A stretch of 19,495 nucleotides of DNA from JAYTQQ01 sp043746635 (GTDB lineage Bacteria > Bdellovibrionota > Bdellovibrionia > Bdellovibrionales > JAMPXM01): NCBI GenBank assembly GCA_043746635.1, contig JAYTQQ010000115.1, positions 1 through 19,495 of the forward strand, written 5' to 3'. Position numbers and translations under genes: made by a program. Below are positions 1 through 6,826 of this stretch, in pieces; positions within the stretch are counted from its first letter, which is position 1; each line of letters opens with the position of its first letter. The notes under the pieces are model-generated. The model saw only the letters and a list, made by a program, of their open reading frames with translations, did not search any database and was not told where the DNA came from.

Positions 1-181
1 CAATCTCGTTCTCATTCAGAAATAAAGAAAACCGAAATTCGAAAGCTCCCCGGATGACAAAAACCAAATCTTCATCAACACGCTAAGGGGCCAGTTTAAG
101 ATGGCAACACAATTGCAAATACAAAAATAGGAAAACAGGAAAGAAGACAATTCGGTCTATCATTTTTTAAAAAGAGTCTTT

Positions 182-288
182 ATGAACATCATCGCGTTTT
201 TGTTAGTTGGTCTCATCGCAGGTTTTTAGCAGGTAAGATCGTCGAAGGACACGGCTTCGGCACAGGAAAAAATACCTCACAGATTTAG
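182..288 (+). pseudogene. Broken GlsB/YeaQ-type (transglycosylase-associated) small membrane protein
   Basis: An ATG at 182 opens a frame reading MNIIAFLLVGLIAGF and then stops at TAG 227-229. Moving to the -1 frame across the T5 run at 223-227 continues as LAGKIVEGHGFGTGKN and stops at TAG 286-288. Together the two frames match the start of the GlsB/YeaQ/YmgE family, whose pattern is GLIAGxLAGKIVxGxGFG. Intact members have about 80-90 residues and two or three membrane helices; this one would have about 35 and lacks the second glycine-rich helix (the usual DIIxGIxGA segment). I see a frameshift plus loss of the 3' half, so this is a decayed remnant. A -1 slip on the T run could read through the first lesion, but the product would still be truncated. 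The family call is fairly sure; any function is unlikely. Confidence 0.6.
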
Positions 289-323
289 CACTTTGATGAG
301 GCAATCAGCCTTATTCGGCAAAA

Positions 324-351
324 AACTGGGACTTTTTACATTGTCCCAGTT
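324..351 (+). promoter_or_regulatory. Perfect 9-bp inverted repeat upstream of the first receiver gene
   Basis: AACTGGGAC (324-332) and GTCCCAGTT (343-351) are perfect complements separated by a 10-nt T-rich loop. The hairpin lies 35 bp before the ATG at 387 and about 20 bp before its Shine-Dalgarno sequence AAGGAG. It is not followed by a T run, so it is a poor intrinsic terminator. It could be an mRNA 5' stem, an operator, or a leftover terminator of the broken gene upstream. Confidence 0.45.
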
Positions 352-386
352 GAGTAGCTTGTTTATTTACAAAGGAGAAAACCAAG

Positions 387-836
387 ATGGCAACAACTCC
401 GACTCCCAGCTCGCAAAAATCTACTCCCGCCATTTCATATTCGACCATTCCAAAGGAGGCTGCCGGTCTTTTTTTAAGACTTAAAATTTTGGTCGTTGAA
501 GACATCAAAGATAATCAGGCCATGATTCAACTCTGGCTCAAGAAAACAGGCGCAAAAGTGGATGTTGCGAATAATGGAAACGAAGGGATTCGCCTCGCCT
601 TAGTAAACAATTATGATTTAATTCTGATGGATATTCAAATGCCTTTCTTAGACGGTCACCAGACGACGCAGTCGTTGAGGCGACAAGGCTTCCAAATTCC
701 GATCGTGGCTCTCACTGCGAATCGTGCCGACCAAGAGCGTGAATCCTGCTTCAAATCAGGCTTCACAGATTTTCTTGAGAAGCCAATCAAGCTCGTGAGC
801 CTGATCGAGATATTAAGAAAGCATTTAAATCGTTAA
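387..836 (+). CDS. Stand-alone response regulator receiver (REC) protein, copy 1
   Basis: This 149-residue protein is a single CheY-like receiver domain (about residues 32-148) behind a Ser/Thr/Pro-rich, probably disordered tail of 30 residues. The expected phosphorelay residues are present: acidic pair E38-D39 in LVVEDIKDN, phospho-acceptor D82 in LILMDIQMP, switch Thr110 in ALTAN, and Lys132 in EKPI. There is no output domain, so it probably acts by protein-protein contact or as a phosphate shuttle. The ATG at 387 has a good Shine-Dalgarno (AAAGGAG) about 9 nt upstream. The next gene is a close paralogue (1044-1523), pointing to tandem duplication. The DNQ, MDIQMPFxDGH and ALTAN signatures are typical of receivers found in hybrid sensor kinases. 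No kinase lies next to it; the nearest one here is at 13758-14990, and nothing shows that they are partners. Confidence 0.9.
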   Translation: MATTPTPSSQKSTPAISYSTIPKEAAGLFLRLKILVVEDIKDNQAMIQLWLKKTGAKVDVANNGNEGIRLALVNNYDLILMDIQMPFLDGHQTTQSLRRQGFQIPIVALTANRADQERESCFKSGFTDFLEKPIKLVSLIEILRKHLNR

Positions 837-1043
837 TAGTCCACCTCCGCATCCAAGCAGATACGTTTAGCCCAAATACGAATGACCAAGAACTCTCAAT
901 TGCCAAACACATCGGAATGAACAGCATGCGCGGCTTTTTGCACGATCTCGAATCTGTTAAACTGTTGACTACAGCCATTCTGGTACGATTCATGCTTTCT
1001 CTTTGCTTGGAGGCTCAATGAAAAAGCCTAGAAAGAATCACAT

Positions 1044-1523
1044 TTGAATCAAGAAAATGTTAAGACCACATTCTTATCCAATAAGCCTCGTCCTTACGGT
1101 AAAAGTGCCCCGTACGGCGAAGAGAGTGAAATTCAAAAATATTTTAGCTTACTCGAAAATATGAAAATCCTCGTGGTAGAAGACCTCCTCGACAATCAAC
1201 TTTTAATTAAACTTGTTTTAAAGCCTACTTACGCTCAGGTTGATATCGCAAGTAACGGTAACGACGGCGTTGCCCTCGCCGTCGCGAATGGATATGACGC
1301 CATTCTGATGGACATCCAGATGCCATTCATGGATGGTCACGAAGCAACCCGATCCATTAGATCTGAGGGTTGCTTCACTCCTATTATTGCCCTCACCGCA
1401 AATGCAGTCGCAGAAGAAAAGCAGAAGTGTGCTGATTCTGGGTTTACCGAATTTATGACAAAACCACTCGATTTGAAAACTCTTCTACAAACTCTCGCTC
1501 GCTACGCCCCTCAGGATGACTAA
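1044..1523 (+). CDS. Stand-alone response regulator receiver (REC) protein, copy 2
   Basis: This is a second single-domain receiver of up to 159 residues, clearly paralogous to the one at 387-836. The phospho-acceptor is D90 in ILMDIQMPFMDGH, the acidic pair is E46-D47, the switch is Thr118 in ALTAN, and the conserved Lys is K140. The frame opens with TTG at 1044. That TTG overlaps the stop (TGA 1045-1047) of a nine-codon mini-ORF starting at ATG 1018, which itself overlaps the stop of an upstream open frame, so coupled translation is possible. A shorter start at ATG 1161 would give only the bare receiver (MKILVVEDLLDN) but has no clear ribosome binding site, so the start is uncertain. Its stop overlaps the stop of the convergent phosphatase gene by 4 bp. 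It probably carries phosphoryl signals to a partner protein, because it has no DNA-binding or enzymatic output domain. Confidence 0.85.
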   Translation: MNQENVKTTFLSNKPRPYGKSAPYGEESEIQKYFSLLENMKILVVEDLLDNQLLIKLVLKPTYAQVDIASNGNDGVALAVANGYDAILMDIQMPFMDGHEATRSIRSEGCFTPIIALTANAVAEEKQKCADSGFTEFMTKPLDLKTLLQTLARYAPQDD

Positions 1524-2857
1524 GCATTTTCGCCGTAGCGATGCAGGCATAAAATTGTCATGTCATCTTCAAAGACCGCTGAACCATTTGCCCGCTCTAG
1601 CTCGTGCGAAACGGAAGTTGTCCAATTTTCAGCTTGGTTATCAGATAATAGTTTTGAAAATTTGCGAAATCCAAATTCACGGCCCGTTTTAGATTTTCTA
1701 AACTCATAAGCGCCATCAGTGAATGCAAATAACCGAGACCGGTGCGGCAGCACGGCGACAGACTTTTGAAACCGTTCTGCCGGATCGAAATGTGCGGCAT
1801 CAATGACAGGATTTCTTTCTGAAAAAAGTATTTCCACACCGTTCTCTGAAACTAAAAGCGGGTTCGGAAAATTAGATGTGACAAATTGCAAATGACCGTC
1901 TTTGAGGTTGTAACTTGCGGTAAAAAGAGAAATTGCGTAGTTCAGTTTATATGAAACATACTCTTCGCAAATCTTTTGCGTTACTTCTGCAATATCGATT
2001 TCGGAGCCTAGATCGGCGATGATATTTCGAAAGGCTGCTTTCAACAAATAAGTGACTTGTGCGGCTGCGGTGCCATGGCTCGTAACGTCTGCGATATAAA
2101 ACAAAAGATGACCTTCATGAACGTGAGTTTCAAAAAAATCTCCAGAGAGCTCTTCACAAGGTCTGTAGAGAATCTCAAGTTGTGCCGGCCCAAAATCCTG
2201 GTTCGTTGGAGGCAAAAGAGAGCGTTGGATGTCTTTAGCGGCCATTAAATCTTGCTGAATTCTCTCTTGCTGTTCGAATATGAGTAACAAGCCCGCCCTT
2301 AATTTACGACCGAGAACGACGACGTACACAAAATTCAAAATCAATAAAAGAGAGAGGGACAAATAATCAAAGCTCAGACCATCATGCAAAAATCGATAAG
2401 TAAAAAAAATTGTAGGCACCAGACCGAGACAGACGCAAAAATAAAATTGAATGCGAGGATTGCCGATAAGCGAATTAGGAATCGCTCCTAAAATTCCGTT
2501 CGTGATACCGAAACACACAAACATCTGCAATGACGTGACCGGGGCCTCCCAAATGACGGCGGCAAATATAAGAGCCCAGAGTCCCCCCGATAAGACAACG
2601 ATCACATTGAGAGCCGGCAAATATTTTTCCAAATTTATTTTCTTGTTTTTGCCTTGATAACCGATGATCCACCGGGCGACACAGAGAGCCGCCATGAATA
2701 AACCGCCGACCTGCAGTTCAACTCCGAAACGCTCGGAACGAAACTTCCAGAAAACTACCAAAATCGCGATTACAAAATAAGTGAGTGCTGGCAAAAGCGT
2801 TCGACTAAAAATTTCTTCAATAAGGCGCAATTCTACCGGTCGTTTCAGCTGTGACAT
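1520..2857 (-). CDS. Membrane-anchored PP2C-type (SpoIIE/RsbU family) Ser/Thr phosphatase
   Basis: This 445-residue protein has about six hydrophobic helices in residues 18-185, a short coiled linker (about 190-212) with the RsbU-like motif AAKDIQRSLLPP, and a SpoIIE-type phosphatase domain (about 225-440). Metal-binding motifs are visible: SGDFFE (238-243), DVTSHG (257-262, where DVSGHG is usual), FTDG (379-382) and EDDMT (430-434). Such enzymes dephosphorylate anti-sigma-factor antagonists in partner-switching pathways, or other Ser/Thr phosphoproteins. The helical N-terminus is probably a membrane sensor module. The gene converges on the receiver genes, and its stop overlaps that of the second one. 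No STAS antagonist or HPK-like anti-sigma gene is seen nearby, so the target is unknown. The start at 2857 has no good Shine-Dalgarno, and a TATAAT box lies only 9 nt upstream. Confidence 0.88.
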   Translation of the reverse strand: MSQLKRPVELRLIEEIFSRTLLPALTYFVIAILVVFWKFRSERFGVELQVGGLFMAALCVARWIIGYQGKNKKINLEKYLPALNVIVVLSGGLWALIFAAVIWEAPVTSLQMFVCFGITNGILGAIPNSLIGNPRIQFYFCVCLGLVPTIFFTYRFLHDGLSFDYLSLSLLLILNFVYVVVLGRKLRAGLLLIFEQQERIQQDLMAAKDIQRSLLPPTNQDFGPAQLEILYRPCEELSGDFFETHVHEGHLLFYIADVTSHGTAAAQVTYLLKAAFRNIIADLGSEIDIAEVTQKICEEYVSYKLNYAISLFTASYNLKDGHLQFVTSNFPNPLLVSENGVEILFSERNPVIDAAHFDPAERFQKSVAVLPHRSRLFAFTDGAYEFRKSKTGREFGFRKFSKLLSDNQAENWTTSVSHELERANGSAVFEDDMTILCLHRYGENA

Positions 2858-2866
2858 ATGTCGATT

Positions 2867-2872
2867 ATTATA
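2867..2872 (-). promoter_or_regulatory. Consensus -10 box of the phosphatase gene
   Basis: On the minus strand the bases 2872-2867 read TATAAT, preceded by TACGG. The phosphatase ATG (2857) begins after only 9 more bases, so a transcript starting about 7 nt past the box would have a 5' leader of only a few bases. No convincing -35 hexamer is visible at 16-18 bp. Confidence 0.5.
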
Positions 2873-2994
2873 CCGTAGCGGCCCTAAGCTTATAGTCCAG
2901 AAAGGGATGGATTCTCAGATTGCAATTGCAGACTATACCGAGTACTAGTCAGGCTCGTTTTAATTGTATCTTCATTTCAACAAAAAAGAGGCAC

Positions 2995-3222
2995 ATGGCA
3001 CAACTTCCTGCGAAATACGCCAAAGGGGATCAAGTTTCTTACAGAAACCTATCTTCACCCACTGCAAAGTGTGAAATCCTCGCCGTTCATTGGAATAAAG
3101 TAAATTCTCAATGGCAGTATAATATTTTATCGGCTTCGGGCGCACGTCAGTTGAATGTCCGCGAAAGCGACTTGCTCACCGATGAGAAAATGCGTACCCG
3201 CACTTCCATATCTAAAAAGTAG
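2995..3222 (+). CDS. Small Tudor/SH3-like hypothetical protein
   Basis: This 75-residue basic protein starts at ATG 2995, which follows a purine-rich AAAAAAGAGG with good spacing; the open frame upstream to 2920 has no such site. It has no signal peptide and no membrane helix. The pattern KGDQVSYRN (about residues 10-18), then several short beta-strand-like stretches and a final ESDLL resembles small SH3/Tudor-like barrels (KOW-like or 'hypervirulence-associated' Tudor domains), which bind nucleic acids or proteins. This is only a visual resemblance. The tail is rich in Lys and Arg. It converges on the acyltransferase gene with 11 bp between the stops. The function is unknown. Confidence 0.7.
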   Translation: MAQLPAKYAKGDQVSYRNLSSPTAKCEILAVHWNKVNSQWQYNILSASGARQLNVRESDLLTDEKMRTRTSISKK

Positions 3223-3233
3223 TTTCGAAAGTT

Positions 3234-3947
3234 CTAAGACTTTTGCAACAAGAGATTCATCTCACGAACCAGGTGAGAATGAAAGCTTCTAACATCTGAT
3301 TCGTCGACTCCGTTTTCTTTCAGCTTGGGCGGATGATAGGGCTGCGACAAATGATGGATGAGCTTGACCGGTCTTGGCACCAGCGTGGGCCCTACCCCAC
3401 GCAAAAGCGCGAATGGCAGCTTAAACTTTTTGTAAATCCATTTCGTAAGTGGATTTTCGTAAAGTGTAAAAATATCATCTGCGGCAGGACAAGCGGCTAA
3501 GATGACTGGTGCCTGGGTTTCGATTGCTAAGCGCACAAAACCGAGTCGGTCATTCCAATCCACTTTGTATTTTTTTTGAGAGGGACGCAAAGCCTCGCGC
3601 ATTCCTCCGGGAGAAAGAATGAGAAGATTGTTTTTCATCAAGAGTTTTCGACCCGCCTTAGGAGATCCGTTGACCGCCCCAATCCGGGTAAAAAACTGAG
3701 AGAGCGCAGGAGTTTGAAAAATACGGCGGTCGGCAAGTCCCGCACTATAACGGCCCGTCTTTAAATAGATTTCAGAACCTAATAACAAACTTTCATATGT
3801 CGCAAAACTATGGCTGACGGCGATCATTGCCTTTCCCATCTTAGGAATGTGGTCCATTCCATTAACTTCGTAATTATGATAATTTTTTAAAATTGAAACG
3901 AGCCTCATTCCAAATTTAAAAACAGGATCGTGAATGGGCGCTTCCAA
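3234..3947 (-). CDS. PlsC/TMEM68-like phospholipid or glycerolipid acyltransferase
   Basis: This 237-residue protein fits the lysophospholipid/diacylglycerol acyltransferase fold. Motif I is SHSFATYES (His46), a variant of HX4D with Tyr at the usual Asp place and Glu next to it. The substrate-binding motif is SPGGMREAL (112-120), followed by a WNDRLGFVRLAIE stretch as in TMEM68/DGAT2-like proteins, and then APVILAA. It probably transfers acyl chains to a glycerolipid at the inner membrane. The TTG at 3947 is the first start after an in-frame TAG and has no ribosome binding site. A strong AAGGAG precedes an ATG at 4025 in the same frame, 26 codons upstream. Translation may therefore depend on restart at the TAG-TTG junction or on readthrough, or the gene may carry a nonsense mutation. 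The family is fairly sure; the substrate is not. Confidence 0.8.
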   Translation of the reverse strand: MEAPIHDPVFKFGMRLVSILKNYHNYEVNGMDHIPKMGKAMIAVSHSFATYESLLLGSEIYLKTGRYSAGLADRRIFQTPALSQFFTRIGAVNGSPKAGRKLLMKNNLLILSPGGMREALRPSQKKYKVDWNDRLGFVRLAIETQAPVILAACPAADDIFTLYENPLTKWIYKKFKLPFALLRGVGPTLVPRPVKLIHHLSQPYHPPKLKENGVDESDVRSFHSHLVREMNLLLQKS

Positions 3948-4025
3948 CTAGTGGATCGCCGCTGAACCGGTCGCTACTTTGTCTTGGGTATGTCTCATTG
4001 AATAGTAAGCCGTTCGTGTGTCCAT
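3948..4025 (-). CDS. 25-residue leader ORF in frame with the acyltransferase
   Basis: An ATG at 4025 follows TAAGGAGATAAA, the best ribosome binding site of this region. The frame runs 25 codons (it begins MDTRTAYYSMRH and ends TGSAAIH) and stops at TAG 3950-3948. The TTG start of the acyltransferase follows at once in the same frame. It may be a leader peptide coupled to the acyltransferase, or the true N-terminus interrupted by an amber codon. It has no signal peptide or known motif. Confidence 0.45.
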   Translation of the reverse strand: MDTRTAYYSMRHTQDKVATGSAAIH

Positions 4026-4053
4026 TTTATCTCCTTAGATTTAAATTAGAATA

Positions 4054-4074
4054 TTTAAACCGATACGGTTTAAA
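4054..4074. promoter_or_regulatory. 21-bp palindrome, candidate operator of a TetR-like repressor
   Basis: TTTAAACCG (4054-4062) and CGGTTTAAA (4066-4074) are perfect 9-bp inverted repeats around a 3-bp centre. The site lies between the start of the acyltransferase leader ORF (4025, minus strand) and pgm (4207, plus strand). On the minus strand it sits between a -10-like TATTCT (4053-4048) and the likely -35 area, a usual place for a repressor. The AACCG-N3-CGGTT form is like many TetR/AcrR-family operators. No such regulator gene lies in the window. Confidence 0.55.
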
Positions 4075-4206
4075 ATTGGTATAGTTATTTGCATCTTAAG
4101 TGCCAAAGCGGCGGCGCCTGAAAGCTTCTCACAAACGACGGCAAAGACGAAATGCCCTGCCGCCTATTCTTTTGCCCCTTTTAGATTTTTGGAATATAAG
4201 GCTCAA

Positions 4207-5856
4207 ATGGCAAACTCATCAAAACTCAGTCCATTCGCGGGCCTTCTTCCAGAAATTTCGGACCTTATCGACGTCGATGAGCTGCTTCGGGCCTACGAAT
4301 CCTCGCAGCCCGATCCAAAAATTCTTTCTCATAGAGTTTTATTCGGAACTTCGGGACACCGAGGCTCATCACTTGATTTTTCTTTTAATAAAAACCATAT
4401 TTTGGCTATTTGCCAAGCGGTCTGCAGTTACAGAAAAAAACAAAATGTCACGGGGCCTTTATTTTTAGGATTCGACACCCACGCACTTTCGCGTCCTGCA
4501 TTTGAGACCGCGCTTGAAGTATTTGCCGCAAACGAAGTGAACGTCATGATTTCTGAATCTCACGAGTTCACTCCAACACCGGTCATTTCTCACGCGATCC
4601 TTTGTTATAATAGAAATAGAACTGACGGGCTTGCCGACGGGGTGGTAATTACGCCCTCGCATAATCCGCCCAGTGAAGGCGGCATAAAATACAATCCGAC
4701 ACATGGCGGCCCTGCAGAGAGCGACATCACGAATCAGATTCAACGTGAAGCAAATCAATCGTTAGAAAGCAAATTATTCGGCGTCAAACAAATCCCTCTT
4801 GAAAGAGCCTATAATGCAGCAACCACCCACACGCACGACTATCAATCGCGTTACATAGGTGACCTTAAAAACATCGTCGACATGAAACTCATTCGGGATT
4901 CTAAAATCAAAATGGGAGTAGATCCTCTTGGAGGGGCGGGAGTGCACTACTGGCAGCATATTGCGGATCACTATAAAATTGATCTCACGGTTTTGAATCC
5001 AAATGTTGATCCGCAATTTGGTTTTATGACGAGGGATTGGGATGGCAAAATCAGGATGGATCCTTCGTCACCCTACGCGATGCAATCATTAATTCAAAAA
5101 AGTAAAAATTTTGATATTTCTTTTGCCTGTGACACCGATCATGATCGACACGGGATCGTTACGAAAAAGAATGGCCTCATGCCTTCGAACGACTATTTGT
5201 GCGCTTCGATTTTTTATCTTTTTAAAAATCGACCTCTGTGGAATCAAAATCTCAAAGTCGGAAAGACGATCGTCAGCAGCCAAATGATCGACCGGGTGGC
5301 GCGAAGTATGCACAGAGAGACTTATGAAGTTCCCGTCGGATTTAAATATTTCGTCGAGAAGCTTCTTCATGGCGAAGTTGGATTTTCAGGCGAAGAAAGT
5401 GCGGGCGCTAGCTTCTTAAGAATGAACGGCGAAGTTTGGACGACCGACAAAGACGCCTTCGTTCCTTCACTTCTTGCCGCCGAAATGACGGCAAAGCTCA
5501 AAGAGGATCCTTCTGAAATCTATCAGGGTTTGACCAATAAACTTGGTAAGCCATATTACAAGCGCATCGACGCTCCTGCGACTCTCGCACAGAGAGAAAA
5601 GTTAAAAAGTTTAAAAGCGTCGGACATTCACTTTAAAAGTCTGGCCGGCGAATCAGTTGAGAATATTTTAACAACCGCACCCGGAAATAATGAGTCGTTC
5701 GGCGGCATTAAAATTGAAACTAAAAATGGGTGGATCGCGGCACGTCCTTCAGGCACAGAAGATATCTACAAAATCTATGGTGAAAGTTTCTTAAACCCTG
5801 AACACCTCGAAGGTCTACTCTCCGCAGCTCAAGCGACCATCACGAAGTTGCTTTAG
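4207..5856 (+). CDS. pgm: Phosphoglucomutase (alpha-D-glucose-phosphate-specific)
   Basis: This 549-residue enzyme interconverts glucose 1-phosphate and glucose 6-phosphate, linking glycolysis with glycogen and envelope sugar-nucleotide synthesis. All family signatures are present: GTSGHRG (48-53), the phosphoserine loop TPSHNPP with Ser151, the Mg site DTDHDRH (D309, D311, D313), the sugar-binding loop GEESAG (395-400), and the phosphate-binding loop RPSGTED (513-519). Its length matches the Escherichia coli type (about 546). I chose ATG 4207 because AAGG stands 5 nt upstream; a TTG at 4189 in the same frame has no site. It is transcribed away from the acyltransferase, and the stop overlaps that of the convergent outer-membrane gene by 4 bp. 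Confidence 0.95.
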   Translation: MANSSKLSPFAGLLPEISDLIDVDELLRAYESSQPDPKILSHRVLFGTSGHRGSSLDFSFNKNHILAICQAVCSYRKKQNVTGPLFLGFDTHALSRPAFETALEVFAANEVNVMISESHEFTPTPVISHAILCYNRNRTDGLADGVVITPSHNPPSEGGIKYNPTHGGPAESDITNQIQREANQSLESKLFGVKQIPLERAYNAATTHTHDYQSRYIGDLKNIVDMKLIRDSKIKMGVDPLGGAGVHYWQHIADHYKIDLTVLNPNVDPQFGFMTRDWDGKIRMDPSSPYAMQSLIQKSKNFDISFACDTDHDRHGIVTKKNGLMPSNDYLCASIFYLFKNRPLWNQNLKVGKTIVSSQMIDRVARSMHRETYEVPVGFKYFVEKLLHGEVGFSGEESAGASFLRMNGEVWTTDKDAFVPSLLAAEMTAKLKEDPSEIYQGLTNKLGKPYYKRIDAPATLAQREKLKSLKASDIHFKSLAGESVENILTTAPGNNESFGGIKIETKNGWIAARPSGTEDIYKIYGESFLNPEHLEGLLSAAQATITKLL

Positions 5857-6800
5857 AAGATAACGTTTACTTCAACGATCAATCCCGGAATTCCGCGAAA
5901 GGCAACGTCGCGGGTAAACGCTAGGTAGGGCATTAAGGTATAGTGAATGACGTTCTTCAGAAGTTTATGCGTAAAACCGTATTCGATCGTATACCGGTCG
6001 AGATGATAGGTCTCTCGGCTCGAGGATTCGAAAACAAGAGCGTACATCTCATTCATTGAATCGTTAAGATCACGACCAAAGCGAAATCCCGAATTGGTCG
6101 AAAACACGTTATCTTGATCAACGTACTGTTCTTCGTTGATCAATGAAAATACCAGAGTTTTGCTGATCGGAAAATCGGTATTGAGCGCTAAGAATTCTCC
6201 AACGCCTTGATCGGATTTTGCAAAAAGTTGCAGCTCCGGAAAAAAATTAAAGTGTGGATAGCGAACGGTACTGTCAAATTTCAAAATATAAGAAGTTTGA
6301 AGGCCATTTTGAAATTCAACCCTTGGTTGAAACTCGGTGTTAATGTTTCCGAGCTTTTGAAAAAAGCCGATATCTCCTCCGTAGGTTTGCCTAATAGGAG
6401 CGGTTTGCAAACGGTTGCGATTAATACCGCGATCCACTTGGTCTTGATCGTAACTCGTGAATTTTAACGCCCACTTCTTTTCTAGGTTTGGAAGACTCAA
6501 ACGCAAATCGAGATAGGGATTGTAACTCGAGTTTCCGCCGACCTCGTAGTCGAGGCGTTGGCGAACGACAATATGGGTAAGGTTTGGTTTTTTTGCAACT
6601 TGTTCACCGGACAAAGCAACATCAATTTTTTTCGCAGCTTCATCGATATTGTTCGAAATTTGGATATCTTTTCGAACGATCATGTGGGTAAAAGTTTCGT
6701 CATCATCATCATCTAGCTCGGCTTTGGCTTCAGCAAGGAGCAAAGACGGAGACATCCAAATAAAGAATAGAAATAAGGCTAAAATTCGTCGACACAGCAT
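5853..6800 (-). CDS. Putative outer-membrane beta-barrel protein
   Basis: This is a 315-residue exported protein. A signal peptide (residues 1 to about 25, with hydrophobic core ILALFLFFIWMSPSLLL) is followed by an acidic stretch with five Asp in a row, a linker with two similar segments (THMIVRKDI and THIVVRQRL), and then alternating polar and aromatic strands to the end. The last residues EVNVIF end in Phe, the usual BamA-recognised signature of outer-membrane barrels. I do not recognise the family. Two starts are adjacent (GTG 6803, ATG 6800); GAGG lies only 2 nt before the ATG, which is unusually close. It is divergent from the barrel protein at 6827-7447 and shares a stop overlap with pgm. 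Confidence 0.72.
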   Translation of the reverse strand: MLCRRILALFLFFIWMSPSLLLAEAKAELDDDDDETFTHMIVRKDIQISNNIDEAAKKIDVALSGEQVAKKPNLTHIVVRQRLDYEVGGNSSYNPYLDLRLSLPNLEKKWALKFTSYDQDQVDRGINRNRLQTAPIRQTYGGDIGFFQKLGNINTEFQPRVEFQNGLQTSYILKFDSTVRYPHFNFFPELQLFAKSDQGVGEFLALNTDFPISKTLVFSLINEEQYVDQDNVFSTNSGFRFGRDLNDSMNEMYALVFESSSRETYHLDRYTIEYGFTHKLLKNVIHYTLMPYLAFTRDVAFRGIPGLIVEVNVIF

Positions 6801-6826
6801 CACCTCTATGTTTGTATCTTCAATCG

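Noticed and set aside
1..57. Open frame from the window edge (QSRSHSEIKKTEIRKLPG) ending at TGA 55-57
   Set aside because: Eighteen residues with no motif cannot be told from chance; it may be the end of an upstream gene, but nothing supports this.
787..993. 68-residue minus-strand ORF between the two receiver genes
   Set aside because: No ribosome binding site, no family resemblance, and it overlaps the end of the first receiver gene; most likely a shadow frame.
4100..4468. 122-residue plus-strand ORF overlapping the start of pgm
   Set aside because: It is very rich in Arg, Lys and Phe, lacks a motif, and lies over the well-supported pgm frame.
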